Assembly (NCBI GenBank): GCA_020348065.1
Contig: CP070742.1
Span: 2,373,376-2,408,376 of the forward strand
Reading direction: 5' to 3'
Source: Candidatus Zixiibacteriota bacterium
GTDB lineage: Bacteria; Zixibacteria; MSB-5A5; UBA10806
DNA: 35,001 nt
In this document: one piece after another, positions 23,863 through 31,514 of the stretch
How the letters are laid out: each line of letters starts with the position of its first letter
Numbering within the stretch: the first letter of the stretch is position 1
Made by a program: the position numbers and the translations under genes
The notes under the pieces: model-generated
The model's input: only the letters and a program-made list of their open reading frames with translations
What the model was told of the DNA's origin: nothing
Databases searched by the model: none

Positions 23863-24231
23863 ATGATATCGCAAATGGTTGGGATTTATACCGAAGCGTC
23901 GATTTTTTCATGGATCGGGGATATGCTGTCTGAAAAATCGCTGGCCGCAATCGGCGCGGTGTTGATGTTTTACCTGGGATACATCATCAAAAAGGAAATC
24001 CTTCCGATTTTGAAAATAAAGCGTAACCGCGAAATGGCCGCGCATATTCTGGTTATTGCCGATGACGTTACCGATTATTTCCGTTTGAAATTCCCCAATG
24101 CCCACTGGTCGGTCTGGCTGGATAAAGCGGTCGACAGGATTATCGATATAACCGGCGTCGGCCGGGACGTCGCCGGGAGAGCGGCGAGAGCCTCGGTGGC
24201 CCGAAAGGATGTTCCGAAAATAGAGAAGTAA
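23863..24231 (+). CDS. holin-like membrane protein
   Basis: 122 residues with AAAGGGG upstream. One transmembrane helix at about 27-45 (LAAIGAVLMFYLGYIIK) is followed by a basic segment and amphipathic helices (AAHILVIADDVTDYF...DKAVDRIIDITGVGRDVAGRAARASVARK). Size and topology resemble the phage holin superfamily 6/LLH type. No endolysin or spanin is in the window, so whether it causes lysis is unclear. It is the last gene of the cassette and is followed by an intrinsic terminator. Confidence 0.5.
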   Translation: MISQMVGIYTEASIFSWIGDMLSEKSLAAIGAVLMFYLGYIIKKEILPILKIKRNREMAAHILVIADDVTDYFRLKFPNAHWSVWLDKAVDRIIDITGVGRDVAGRAARASVARKDVPKIEK

Positions 24232-24255
24232 CCGCTTGCTCAGCAAATACTTGAA

Positions 24256-24285
24256 GGTGTCGGGTCAGGTGGCCTCACCTGACGC
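24256..24285. repeat. palindromic repeat after cassette
   Basis: GTCAGGTG / CACCTGAC with a 4-nt loop, inside a GGTGTCGGG...GCC frame. A hybrid of the GGTGTCGGGTCA and GCGTCAGGTGA classes seen elsewhere in the window. Confidence 0.55.
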
Positions 24286-24344
24286 CGCTTTGAAATCGGA
24301 CAATAACCGCTTATTGAACTGAAACTTAGAGTTTTTTAAATTTC

Positions 24345-24375
24345 AAGGCCGGGCATCCGGCCTTTATATATTTTT
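24345..24375 (+). terminator. intrinsic terminator closing the phage-like cassette
   Basis: AAGGCCGG pairs perfectly with CCGGCCTT around a GCAT loop, followed by TATATATTTTT. It stands 110 nt after the holin-like gene and before the host lipoprotein gene, so it probably marks the right end of the cassette transcript. Confidence 0.75.
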
Positions 24376-24487
24376 ATAGAATTATCGGGATAACAGATAT
24401 CCTAAAGCAACCCTCTTTTTTTCCGAAAATCTATGTAAGAAAAGCAAATAGCTAAAATCATAAATAAATCTCAAGAGGGGGATTATT

Positions 24488-25759
24488 ATGAAATTCAAAT
24501 TGGCGCTCGTATTTTCTCTTTTCGCAATGCTGGGCGTGTTGACCGGGTGCAGCAGCGATCCGGTGATGCCCGAGGAACCGGACACCGCCACGGGCACCAC
24601 GGACGGCACCGGTATTTCGACTGTTTCGGCCGGGCCTTATTCTATCGAGGTTTCGGTTGTAAACACTTCACTTTCGCCCGTTTCGGGAGCGTCCGTCGCC
24701 TGCTACCTGATGCATGAACATCTTTTGACAATAGCGAGTCTGCCCAACGGTTCCTACTACCCGGGACTGGTTATGACATCACTCGAGGATGCCCAGAGCA
24801 GACGTAGCGTCGGCGGAGGCGCCGGCCCGGAAATAGTCGGTGCGGCGAAGGCGGCCAGGGAAACCGAGATATCAGTGGAGATAATCGTCCATAACGCCAG
24901 TATCGCCTCCCATGGTTATGACAGCGAACCGCAAAATTACAGCCTTATTCAGTCCGATTCCTGGACGATCGAAAACACCCAGACTCTGGACATGGAATCG
25001 TTCTACCAGTTTATGGATACCGTCGATTTCCAGGGCTCCGTATTTGTCCATCTGAATTCGGATATTTCCTTAGCCGCGGGCGCGGGCCGTCAACTGGCCT
25101 CATTCCTGCTCGGTCATATCAACTCCTTCGAGGCTTTTGCCAGCCTCATGAGCTGGGAACTCAGGCTTTTCAGCGGCGATACCGTTACGGTGACCACCAT
25201 GACCTACATGGAGGGTAAACTGCCGCTCATGAATATCAGCGGTCTGTCTATGTACAGGGATTTCTGGATGCAGTTTACATTGACCTGGGGAGAGAATCCC
25301 TGGGATCTCGATTCGCACCTGTTCACTCCCGAAATCCCCGGAGACTCCGATACCCTGGCATATCATGTTTACTACGGCTCGCCGGGCAATGCCAGCGAAC
25401 CTCCCTACGCCGATCTCGACGTTGACGACGTTACCAGTTACGGGCCGGAGCATATTACCATCTGGGACGAATTCCCGGGAACCTATATTTATGCCGTTTA
25501 CCATTATTCAGGATCAGGGACGATCACCACGTCTGAAGCCGATGTCGGCGTATTAAAGCCTGATGGAACCGTAGAACTGTTCTCGGTGCCGGACGATATC
25601 ACGGCCGGCGATAATTACTGGTGGCACGTGTGCAACATTGACGGAACCACCGGCGTGATAGCCGTTGTGGATACCATTGCCTCGGCGACGCCGGGATGGG
25701 GATATTATTCGATCCCGCCCGGCGCAAACCAGGTCATGCCGCCCAAGAACCGGCAATAA
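24488..25759 (+). CDS. YfaP/DUF2135-like lipoprotein
   Basis: 423 residues, AGAGGGGG upstream. Lipoprotein signal peptide with lipobox LTGC (Cys21) and a Ser after it. A middle region follows. The C-terminal domain (~265-400) has FTLTWGENPWDLDSHLFTPE, YADLDVDDVTSYGPEHITIW, GTYIYAVYHYSG and WWHVCNIDG. This is the signature of the YfaP-like DUF2135 beta domain found in surface and secreted proteins; its function is unknown. The gene is outside the cassette (after the terminator) and looks like an ordinary host envelope gene. Confidence 0.8.
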   Translation: MKFKLALVFSLFAMLGVLTGCSSDPVMPEEPDTATGTTDGTGISTVSAGPYSIEVSVVNTSLSPVSGASVACYLMHEHLLTIASLPNGSYYPGLVMTSLEDAQSRRSVGGGAGPEIVGAAKAARETEISVEIIVHNASIASHGYDSEPQNYSLIQSDSWTIENTQTLDMESFYQFMDTVDFQGSVFVHLNSDISLAAGAGRQLASFLLGHINSFEAFASLMSWELRLFSGDTVTVTTMTYMEGKLPLMNISGLSMYRDFWMQFTLTWGENPWDLDSHLFTPEIPGDSDTLAYHVYYGSPGNASEPPYADLDVDDVTSYGPEHITIWDEFPGTYIYAVYHYSGSGTITTSEADVGVLKPDGTVELFSVPDDITAGDNYWWHVCNIDGTTGVIAVVDTIASATPGWGYYSIPPGANQVMPPKNRQ

Positions 25760-25775
25760 AATGATTTTAACCGTG

Positions 25776-25843
25776 GCGTCAGGTGACCTCACCTGACGCT
25801 ACTTTTTTAAAAGTAAAGGTGTCGGGTCGGGTGACCCGACACC
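25776..25843. repeat. two palindromic repeats downstream of the lipoprotein gene
   Basis: First, GCGTCAGGTGA / TCACCTGACGC (25776-25799), a perfect 11-bp stem followed by TACTTTTTT, so it could terminate. Second, GGTGTCGGGTC / GACCCGACACC (25818-25843). Both cores recur elsewhere in the window. Confidence 0.65.
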
Positions 25844-25881
25844 ACGGTGAATAAATACTGTATTCCTATCCTGTATTAAAG

Positions 25882-25913
25882 GCCTCTGGAAACGGATTTC
25901 CGGGGGCTTTTTT
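25882..25913 (+). terminator. strong intrinsic terminator
   Basis: GCCTCTGGAAA pairs with TTTCCGGGGGC over 11 positions (two G-U wobbles), with loop CGGA, followed directly by six Ts. It probably ends the transcript of the YfaP-like gene or of a small RNA starting in the gap. Confidence 0.75.
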
Positions 25914-25955
25914 GTGGGGAATATTTGGCATGTTGTCGGCGGATTTCCGTATTCT

Positions 25956-26023
25956 GTAGGTCGGCCCCGCGATACGCGGGGTCTGCCGACGCTTTGTTGC
26001 GGGGAGACAAGCTCCCCGCCTAC
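25956..26023. repeat. BIME-like inverted pair of GTAG-headed repeats
   Basis: The left half is GTAG plus CCCCGCG-ATA-CGCGGGG inside GTCGG...CCGAC (25956-25990). The right half is GCGGGGAG / CTCCCCGC followed by CTAC (25999-26023). The outer ends GTAGG...CCTAC are inverted, as at 9378-9455. The remainder of the gap to 26157 has no gene I can recognise. Confidence 0.6.
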
Positions 26024-26157
26024 ATTGAATATGTCTTATAGTAGCATGTTATAATTCATTATGATCGCAAACCCATCCCTACCGCGGTCGCAGTAACTTG
26101 TGACACGCAGGCCACAATCCCCAACCCTTTTCACCTCAAGCACTTCCCCCTTTGCCA

Positions 26158-26185
26158 TTGCCAATTCCCCCATTTTGCTTATATT
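26158..26185 (+). promoter_or_regulatory. candidate promoter of the FG-GAP gene
   Basis: TTGCCA (26158-26163), a 16-nt spacer, then TATATT (26180-26185), 17 nt before the ATG. Moderate match. Confidence 0.4.
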
Positions 26186-26202
26186 TACATAATGGGTAAT
26201 AT

Positions 26203-27789
26203 ATGCGAAGAATCTTGATTAAATCCTGCCTCTTGATTTCCCTTTTCTATGTTTCAGCCTTCTCGCAGGTTCCATACAACACCGAACCGGGATGGCTGTC
26301 GGAATACGACAGCTACTACGGCACCGGTTGCGCAATCGATGATGTCAACGGTGATGGTTTTCCCGACCTGGCGGTCTCCAACGGCAATGATATGGTACAG
26401 GCGCCGAACCTGATTTATTTTACTCCTGACGGATTCATGTCCGATTCTGCCCTGTGGATATCCGCCAACTCTCTTTACTCCGGACACTGCGATCTCGGCG
26501 ATTACGATTCCGACGGTTACCCGGAGCTGGCGGTATCCAACTACATCTCGCCCGGCTGGGAACCGGAGCTTTTGGATATATATGACAATACCCAGGGCGC
26601 ATTGGAGACGTTCCCCTCGTGGAGATCAGACGATTCTCTCTATTCGTTCCGGCTGGCCTGGGGCGATGCCGATAACGACGGCGACCTCGATCTGGCCGTC
26701 GCCACCGGCGAGGCTTATCATGCTCAACGAAAGCCGAATCTGGTCTATTTTAATATCGACGGTATTATGCAATCCTCGCCGGGGTGGGTTTCCGCCGATT
26801 CCGACGCGAGCTATGATGTCAAATGGGTCGATATCGACCTCGACGGCGATCTCGACCTGGCGTTCTGCGAATCGGGCGGGCCGGTTAAAATATATCTTAA
26901 TTATGTGGATTCGATAGCTACGTTTGCGGGGATTCAGACAGCGGAAAGCGACAACTACAACTCCTTCGATTTCGCCGATGTCAACGGCGATGGTTTTCCC
27001 GAACTCGGGGTCGCGGCCAATACCCAGTTCAATGGAACCGGCCTTTTCAAGCTGTTCGCCAACGATAACGGCATATTGGACTCATTGCCGTTCTGGACCT
27101 CCGCCGACTCCGGTTTCGGTTCCGAGGCGGCCTTCTCCGATGTTGATGAGGACGGCGATTTCGACCTGGTATGCGGAAGATGGTCGGGGCCGGTTTTTAT
27201 CTATTTGAACGACCAGGGAACGTTCCCGGCCTATCCCGATTGGAGCAGTTCGGACTCGTATACGAGCGTTATAGAAAATATCGTTTTCGGGGATTTCAAC
27301 CGAGGCGGCGAGAGATGTTACAGGACGGTTTATCCCTCGCCCCGATCAAGATTATTCTACCTGTCTCGCAGACAGCTGACCGGAGTCGATTCGGTCAAAA
27401 TCGATGGAATCGCGGTCGGTCTGGAGGATTACTGCTACAGCCTGTGGGACGGCTGGATATCCGTAAGTGTCTCCGTATCAGACTCCTTTGAGGTTTTTTA
27501 TCGCTATTCGCTGTCCAGGGATATGGCGGTAACGAACTGGGACACCGAAACTTATATATTTTATAACGCCTCGATTCCTTTTATTCCGGGGGATGCCAAC
27601 GATTCGGGTCGTCTTAACGGCCTTGATGTAACCTATCTGGTGGCATATCTTAAAGGTACGGGACCGCCTCCGGCCACGAGATTTCAGGGGGATGCCAACG
27701 GGAGTTGCGACGTGAACGGGTTGGACGTCATTTATCTGGTGAATTATTTCAAGGGAGGTCCGGGACCATTCGCCGGAGATTGCGATTAA
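26203..27789 (+). CDS. secreted FG-GAP/VCBS-repeat protein with dockerin-like tail
   Basis: 528 residues. Signal peptide MRRILIKSCLLISLFYVSAFS. About seven FG-GAP/VCBS repeats follow (DVNGDGFPDLAVSN, DADNDGDLDLAVA, DIDLDGDLDLAFC, DVNGDGFPELGVA, DVDEDGDFDLVCG), each with a calcium loop, folding as a beta-propeller. Residues ~465-525 hold two dockerin-type repeats with complete loops (DANDSGRLNGLD and DANGSCDVNGLD) followed by YLV.Y.KG. Dockerins bind cohesins and anchor proteins to a complex. A cohesin-like protein is encoded downstream (30119-30667). No frameshift is needed through the R/S-rich segment near 27300. Confidence 0.85.
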   Translation: MRRILIKSCLLISLFYVSAFSQVPYNTEPGWLSEYDSYYGTGCAIDDVNGDGFPDLAVSNGNDMVQAPNLIYFTPDGFMSDSALWISANSLYSGHCDLGDYDSDGYPELAVSNYISPGWEPELLDIYDNTQGALETFPSWRSDDSLYSFRLAWGDADNDGDLDLAVATGEAYHAQRKPNLVYFNIDGIMQSSPGWVSADSDASYDVKWVDIDLDGDLDLAFCESGGPVKIYLNYVDSIATFAGIQTAESDNYNSFDFADVNGDGFPELGVAANTQFNGTGLFKLFANDNGILDSLPFWTSADSGFGSEAAFSDVDEDGDFDLVCGRWSGPVFIYLNDQGTFPAYPDWSSSDSYTSVIENIVFGDFNRGGERCYRTVYPSPRSRLFYLSRRQLTGVDSVKIDGIAVGLEDYCYSLWDGWISVSVSVSDSFEVFYRYSLSRDMAVTNWDTETYIFYNASIPFIPGDANDSGRLNGLDVTYLVAYLKGTGPPPATRFQGDANGSCDVNGLDVIYLVNYFKGGPGPFAGDCD

Positions 27790-28019
27790 AAAATGTCTTG
27801 CAATGGGCCTGTGTAGTTCCTATTTTGAATTCGGCGGTTTGCGATCAACAAATCGGCGCCGCCGGTTTTGGATCCTTCATTCGGCAGTGATTTTCGTGAT
27901 CTACTAAATGCCGGATTATGGTAAATGTTGTTTGGCTGGTTTTTTAAAAAAATCACATTATCTTGGATAAGGATTGTAATTGCCGTTTTAGCGAGGGGTA
28001 TAGGGGAAAACGAAAATTA
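27790..28019. other. gap between the two dockerin genes
   Basis: No gene is seen. A weak hairpin, CGGCGG / CCGCCG with a 21-nt loop followed by GTTTTG (27832-27868), could be a terminator. Confidence 0.3.
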
Positions 28020-28048
28020 TTGATTTCCTTTTAATAGAAAATTATTAA
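28020..28048 (+). promoter_or_regulatory. candidate promoter of the LVIVD-repeat gene
   Basis: TTGATT (28020-28025), a 17-nt spacer, then TATTAA (28043-28048), 38 nt before the ATG. Confidence 0.4.
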
Positions 28049-28085
28049 TCCCTGAAGCGTAAAACCAAAAAAAGAGGTTGGAATA

Positions 28086-30089
28086 ATGAAACGAATCATG
28101 ATGGCAGTAGCGTTCTTTAGCATCTTTTCCGTTTCTTTGGCTCAGAATGTAGATTTTCTATCATCGACTATCTGGACCGAAGCCAAGGACGTTAAAGTGT
28201 CGGGGCAGTACGCGTATGTTACTTTTTTCTCAGGATTAGGCATTTTTGATATTTCTAACCTCTCGGAACCTGAGCTAATATCGACCATAGGCTTTCGGTT
28301 TAACTCGCTTAATATGGATATAGACGGAAATTATCTCTATATCGCCAACGAAGAGGCTGGAATGAAAATCGTCGACGTAACCAACCCCTATCTTCCTGTC
28401 GTCGCCGCCCAACGGCCCTTAAACGCCACCGCTGTCGATGTGTCTATTTACGGCAACTACGCTTTCATAGCCGCCCTGAATTCCGGTATGCATGTTGTGG
28501 ATATTTCTGGACCGCTACCAACAATTGTGACAGTATTCGATACGCCCGGTGAAGCCTGGGGCATAAAGGCCATCGGAAGCTATGTCTATATAGCCGATGG
28601 AGATAGTCTTCTGGTGGTGGATATCTTTGATCCGTCCAATCCTTACAGGGTGGGTGCTTACGGCACTGACGGCTATGCGGTAGCGGTGACGGTTCAGGCC
28701 AATTACGCTTACATATCCGATAGCTTTAATGGAATGGTAATAGTAAATATAAATAATCCTACCAATCCCAGTTTCGTCGGCCGATACGCCGGTCCCTATG
28801 TCAATAGAATCCGGGTTTCCTCCAATTTTGCCTATATAGCCGATTTTGCCAACGGTCTGGATATTGTCAGTATAACCAATCCCGGGAGCCCGTTTCTTCT
28901 GGGGAATTATTCCACCCCCGGCATCGCGCGATCGCTATGGGTTACACCGAATTACGCTTTTTTAGCCGACGGCCAGGCGGGATTGGAAATTTATAATGTG
29001 AATGATCCCTCCCTGCCGATACCGGCCGGAGAATTTCAGACCTCATATGTGAGAAAATGTGTGGCCTCCGGCAATTACGCGTACGCGGCAACATGGGAAA
29101 CCGGTCTGCAGATCATCAATATTCAGGACCCGGAGGCGCCGGAGTGGCTGGGATCGGTGGATACGCCCGATCGCGCCGAGGATATCGCGGTTGTCGGAAA
29201 TTACTGTTTTATCGCAGACAGGCAGAACGGGATAGTCGCCGTCGACGTTTCCACACCGGCTTCGCCTCAGATTGTCGACAGCTATGATACTCCCGGTTTT
29301 GCTAAAGCCCTGGCCGTTTCCGGGACATACTGTTATCTCGCCGATTATAATTCGGTGCAGATATTCAACATCGGCAACCCCGCAAATCTTGTTTTCATAA
29401 CGAGTTTCGCGCCCACGGGAAATCCCGTAGGGGTTTATATTGAAGGGGGATATCTTTATGTAGCCTCAGGCAGCGGCGGATGCCAGATCTACGACCTGCT
29501 TGATCCCACATTGCCCTCCCTTGTAGGGTCATACCTGTCCACGGGAGACGTTACCAGGGTCGTGGTCGATGGAAATTACGCTTATCTGGCGGATGTTGCG
29601 GCTGATCTGGTATTGATCAATATCAGCAATCCCGCCGATCCCACGTTTGTCTCCAGTTATGCCCTCGACGATCAAATATCGGACCTTTATTTCGCGTCGA
29701 ATTTCGTACACGTTGCTCATGAATACGGAGGATATACCGTGATCAATGTCATCGACAAAGCCAATCCCTCCAGGAGCGCGTCATATGATACTCCCGGCGT
29801 CGCGGTAGGCGTGTTTTTATATGATGAAAACACTTATGTGGCGGATTATTATGCGTTGCTCCTGCTATATTTCCAGGATTTCTCTCCGGGAGACGCGAAC
29901 GCAGACGGGCAGGTAAACGGCCTTGACGTTATTTATTTGGTAAACTATCTTAAAGGAATCGGCTCGCCGCCCGATCCTCTTTTAAGGGGTGACGTAAACG
30001 GCGATTGCCTGGTAAATGGTCTGGATGTTATTTACCTGGTGAATTATCTTAAGGGCGTGGGACCTCCCCCGATTAGAGGAGATTGTTAA
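28086..30089 (+). CDS. secreted LVIVD-repeat protein with dockerin-like tail
   Basis: 667 residues, GAGG upstream. Signal peptide MKRIMMAVAFFSIFSVSLA. About a dozen repeats of ~42 residues follow the LVIVD pattern (GNYAYIA...GLDIVSITNPGSPFLLGNYSTPG), expected to form a beta-propeller. The C-terminal ~70 residues are two dockerin-type repeats (DANADGQVNGLD and DVNGDCLVNGLD, each followed by YLVNYLKG), nearly identical to those of the preceding gene. The cohesin-like gene starts 29 nt downstream, so both may be in one transcript. Confidence 0.85.
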   Translation: MKRIMMAVAFFSIFSVSLAQNVDFLSSTIWTEAKDVKVSGQYAYVTFFSGLGIFDISNLSEPELISTIGFRFNSLNMDIDGNYLYIANEEAGMKIVDVTNPYLPVVAAQRPLNATAVDVSIYGNYAFIAALNSGMHVVDISGPLPTIVTVFDTPGEAWGIKAIGSYVYIADGDSLLVVDIFDPSNPYRVGAYGTDGYAVAVTVQANYAYISDSFNGMVIVNINNPTNPSFVGRYAGPYVNRIRVSSNFAYIADFANGLDIVSITNPGSPFLLGNYSTPGIARSLWVTPNYAFLADGQAGLEIYNVNDPSLPIPAGEFQTSYVRKCVASGNYAYAATWETGLQIINIQDPEAPEWLGSVDTPDRAEDIAVVGNYCFIADRQNGIVAVDVSTPASPQIVDSYDTPGFAKALAVSGTYCYLADYNSVQIFNIGNPANLVFITSFAPTGNPVGVYIEGGYLYVASGSGGCQIYDLLDPTLPSLVGSYLSTGDVTRVVVDGNYAYLADVAADLVLINISNPADPTFVSSYALDDQISDLYFASNFVHVAHEYGGYTVINVIDKANPSRSASYDTPGVAVGVFLYDENTYVADYYALLLLYFQDFSPGDANADGQVNGLDVIYLVNYLKGIGSPPDPLLRGDVNGDCLVNGLDVIYLVNYLKGVGPPPIRGDC

Positions 30090-30118
30090 CGGGAGTTTAT
30101 CGAATAAAAGGAGGAAAA

Positions 30119-30667
30119 TTGAAGAAAATTTTGGCTGGCGTTTTTGTTTTATTTCTTGTGGTGATAATATCCGCTCAGGAAAAGGAAAGCGAGCCCGAGG
30201 GAAATATCTGTTACGCCGAGAGCGTGGAGGTTGAAAAGGGCGCTTCATTTCCCGTAAAAGTGTTTGTGAATAACGTGGACACTCTTGCCGGTATGCAAGT
30301 TCCGATTTATTACCGTTCTGAGGATGTCGATTTGAGCTGCGATTCCATAACGTTCGAGAAATCTCGCTGCTCGGAGTTCGCCCTCAGTCTTCCTCTGATA
30401 GAGCCGGTAGGGAAAACTGCGTTTTTCGCCTTTATTTCCATGACCGACCCGAACGAGGAACATCCACCGCTTTTTCCGGGCGAGGGAATGGTGGCTACGT
30501 TATGGTTTACCGCGCCGAAGGACGTTAAATCCGGAAAAGTAGAACTTTACAGCGGTCCCAACGCCATTTATCCTCATGACAAAATAGACTACAGCTTCCT
30601 TTTCTGGACGCCGAGCGCCGAACAGAAAGAGTGTGCCTATAAACCGGGTTACATAACTGTAAAATAG
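30119..30667 (+). CDS. secreted cohesin-like protein
   Basis: 182 residues from TTG 30119, which has AAAGGAGG at good spacing. An in-frame ATG at 30083 overlaps the previous gene, has no such site and would spoil the signal peptide. A short signal (KKILAGVFVLFLVVIISA) leads to a single beta-sandwich domain with ESVEVEKGASFPVKVFVNNVDTLAGMQVPIYY...GEGMVATLWFTA, the cohesin/dockerin-partner pattern. Cohesins bind dockerins, and the two upstream proteins both end in dockerin repeats. A local cohesin-dockerin pairing is therefore likely, though untested. Confidence 0.7.
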   Translation: MKKILAGVFVLFLVVIISAQEKESEPEGNICYAESVEVEKGASFPVKVFVNNVDTLAGMQVPIYYRSEDVDLSCDSITFEKSRCSEFALSLPLIEPVGKTAFFAFISMTDPNEEHPPLFPGEGMVATLWFTAPKDVKSGKVELYSGPNAIYPHDKIDYSFLFWTPSAEQKECAYKPGYITVK

Positions 30668-30687
30668 GATTTATTGCCGGCTGTTAT

Positions 30688-30717
30688 AAACCGCGGTATT
30701 TTTTGCCGCGGTTTTTC
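30688..30717. terminator. bidirectional intrinsic terminator between convergent genes
   Basis: AAACCGCGG pairs with CCGCGGTTT around TATTTTTTG, followed by TTC on the plus strand and preceded by TTATAAA, which gives U-rich tails on both strands. It separates the cohesin-like gene (ends 30667) from the opposing CPBP protease gene (ends 30721). Confidence 0.7.
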
Positions 30718-30720
30718 ATT

Positions 30721-31431
30721 TTATATGTTGAAAACGACAAAAAGGATAATGATATCCTGCAGGAAATGTGCCACTACGCAGGGGAAAACGCTTTTCCGGG
30801 CGATAAAAAGACCCGCGAACAGCATGCCGTAGATGAATGTTAAAATAACTCCGGCGATTCCCTGATAGAGATGACCCAGCGAGAATGCCAGCGATCCCGC
30901 CAACGCCCCGATCAGGTAATTTCCCGAAAGTATTTTCAGGCGGGAAATAATAAAGCCCCTGAAACAGATCTCCTCAAAAAGCGCCGCGCTTACAGACAAC
31001 ATTACCCAGAATAATTTTTCGTCGAAAGTTACCGGCAGAACATAGGCGAAATCTTTTTCCGGGAGATACCCCGAGCGGGCGATGGAGCTTTTGATTATTA
31101 TCATCAGGGCGAACGCGCCGATGAAAAATATAATACCCGACAGTAAATTGGATGCCGTAATATCTTTTTTCCCCAGCCCCAATTCAGCAAAACCGCCCCC
31201 GCTTTTTTTCATCCCGATCCAGATACCTACCAGGATAATCAGGTGGATAACGAAAGTGGGAACATATACCTGGTTCATTCTCGATTCGATTTCGACGGTT
31301 TCACCGGCGCCGATTAAGTTGAAAAGGATGCTTAGTAACGGATAACCGAGAAGCAGGAAAATCAGCAAGACCTTCTGCGCGGCGGGCAGTCCGGAAATGG
31401 CCGGCTTAATGATGTCGTTGTCGTTTTCCAT
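30721..31431 (-). CDS. CPBP family intramembrane metalloprotease
   Basis: 236 residues with about six to eight hydrophobic helices. The three CPBP/Abi motifs are present: EE and R in FEEICFRGF (E153, E154, R158), FSLGH (H187) and AHFLQD (H222, D226). Members are CAAX-processing or bacteriocin-immunity-like membrane proteases; the substrate here is unknown. It is monocistronic and convergent with the cohesin gene. Confidence 0.85.
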   Translation of the reverse strand: MENDNDIIKPAISGLPAAQKVLLIFLLLGYPLLSILFNLIGAGETVEIESRMNQVYVPTFVIHLIILVGIWIGMKKSGGGFAELGLGKKDITASNLLSGIIFFIGAFALMIIIKSSIARSGYLPEKDFAYVLPVTFDEKLFWVMLSVSAALFEEICFRGFIISRLKILSGNYLIGALAGSLAFSLGHLYQGIAGVILTFIYGMLFAGLFIARKSVFPCVVAHFLQDIIILFVVFNI

Positions 31432-31514
31432 GATCTTTAAATATAAGTCAATGAGGAGATTTGAAACAAAATTATTTTCGTTTTGAAATTAGAATGAGAT
31501 CTTGAATATGTCGA

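Noticed and set aside
27290-27380. Suspected frameshift in the FG-GAP gene at the Arg/Ser-rich stretch
   Set aside because: The frame continues into RLFYLSRRQLTGVDSVKIDG and the dockerin tail without a stop, in keeping with similar proteins.
30083-30118. Upstream ATG of the cohesin-like gene
   Set aside because: It lies inside the LVIVD gene end, has no ribosome-binding site and would bury the signal peptide; TTG 30119 with AAAGGAGG fits.
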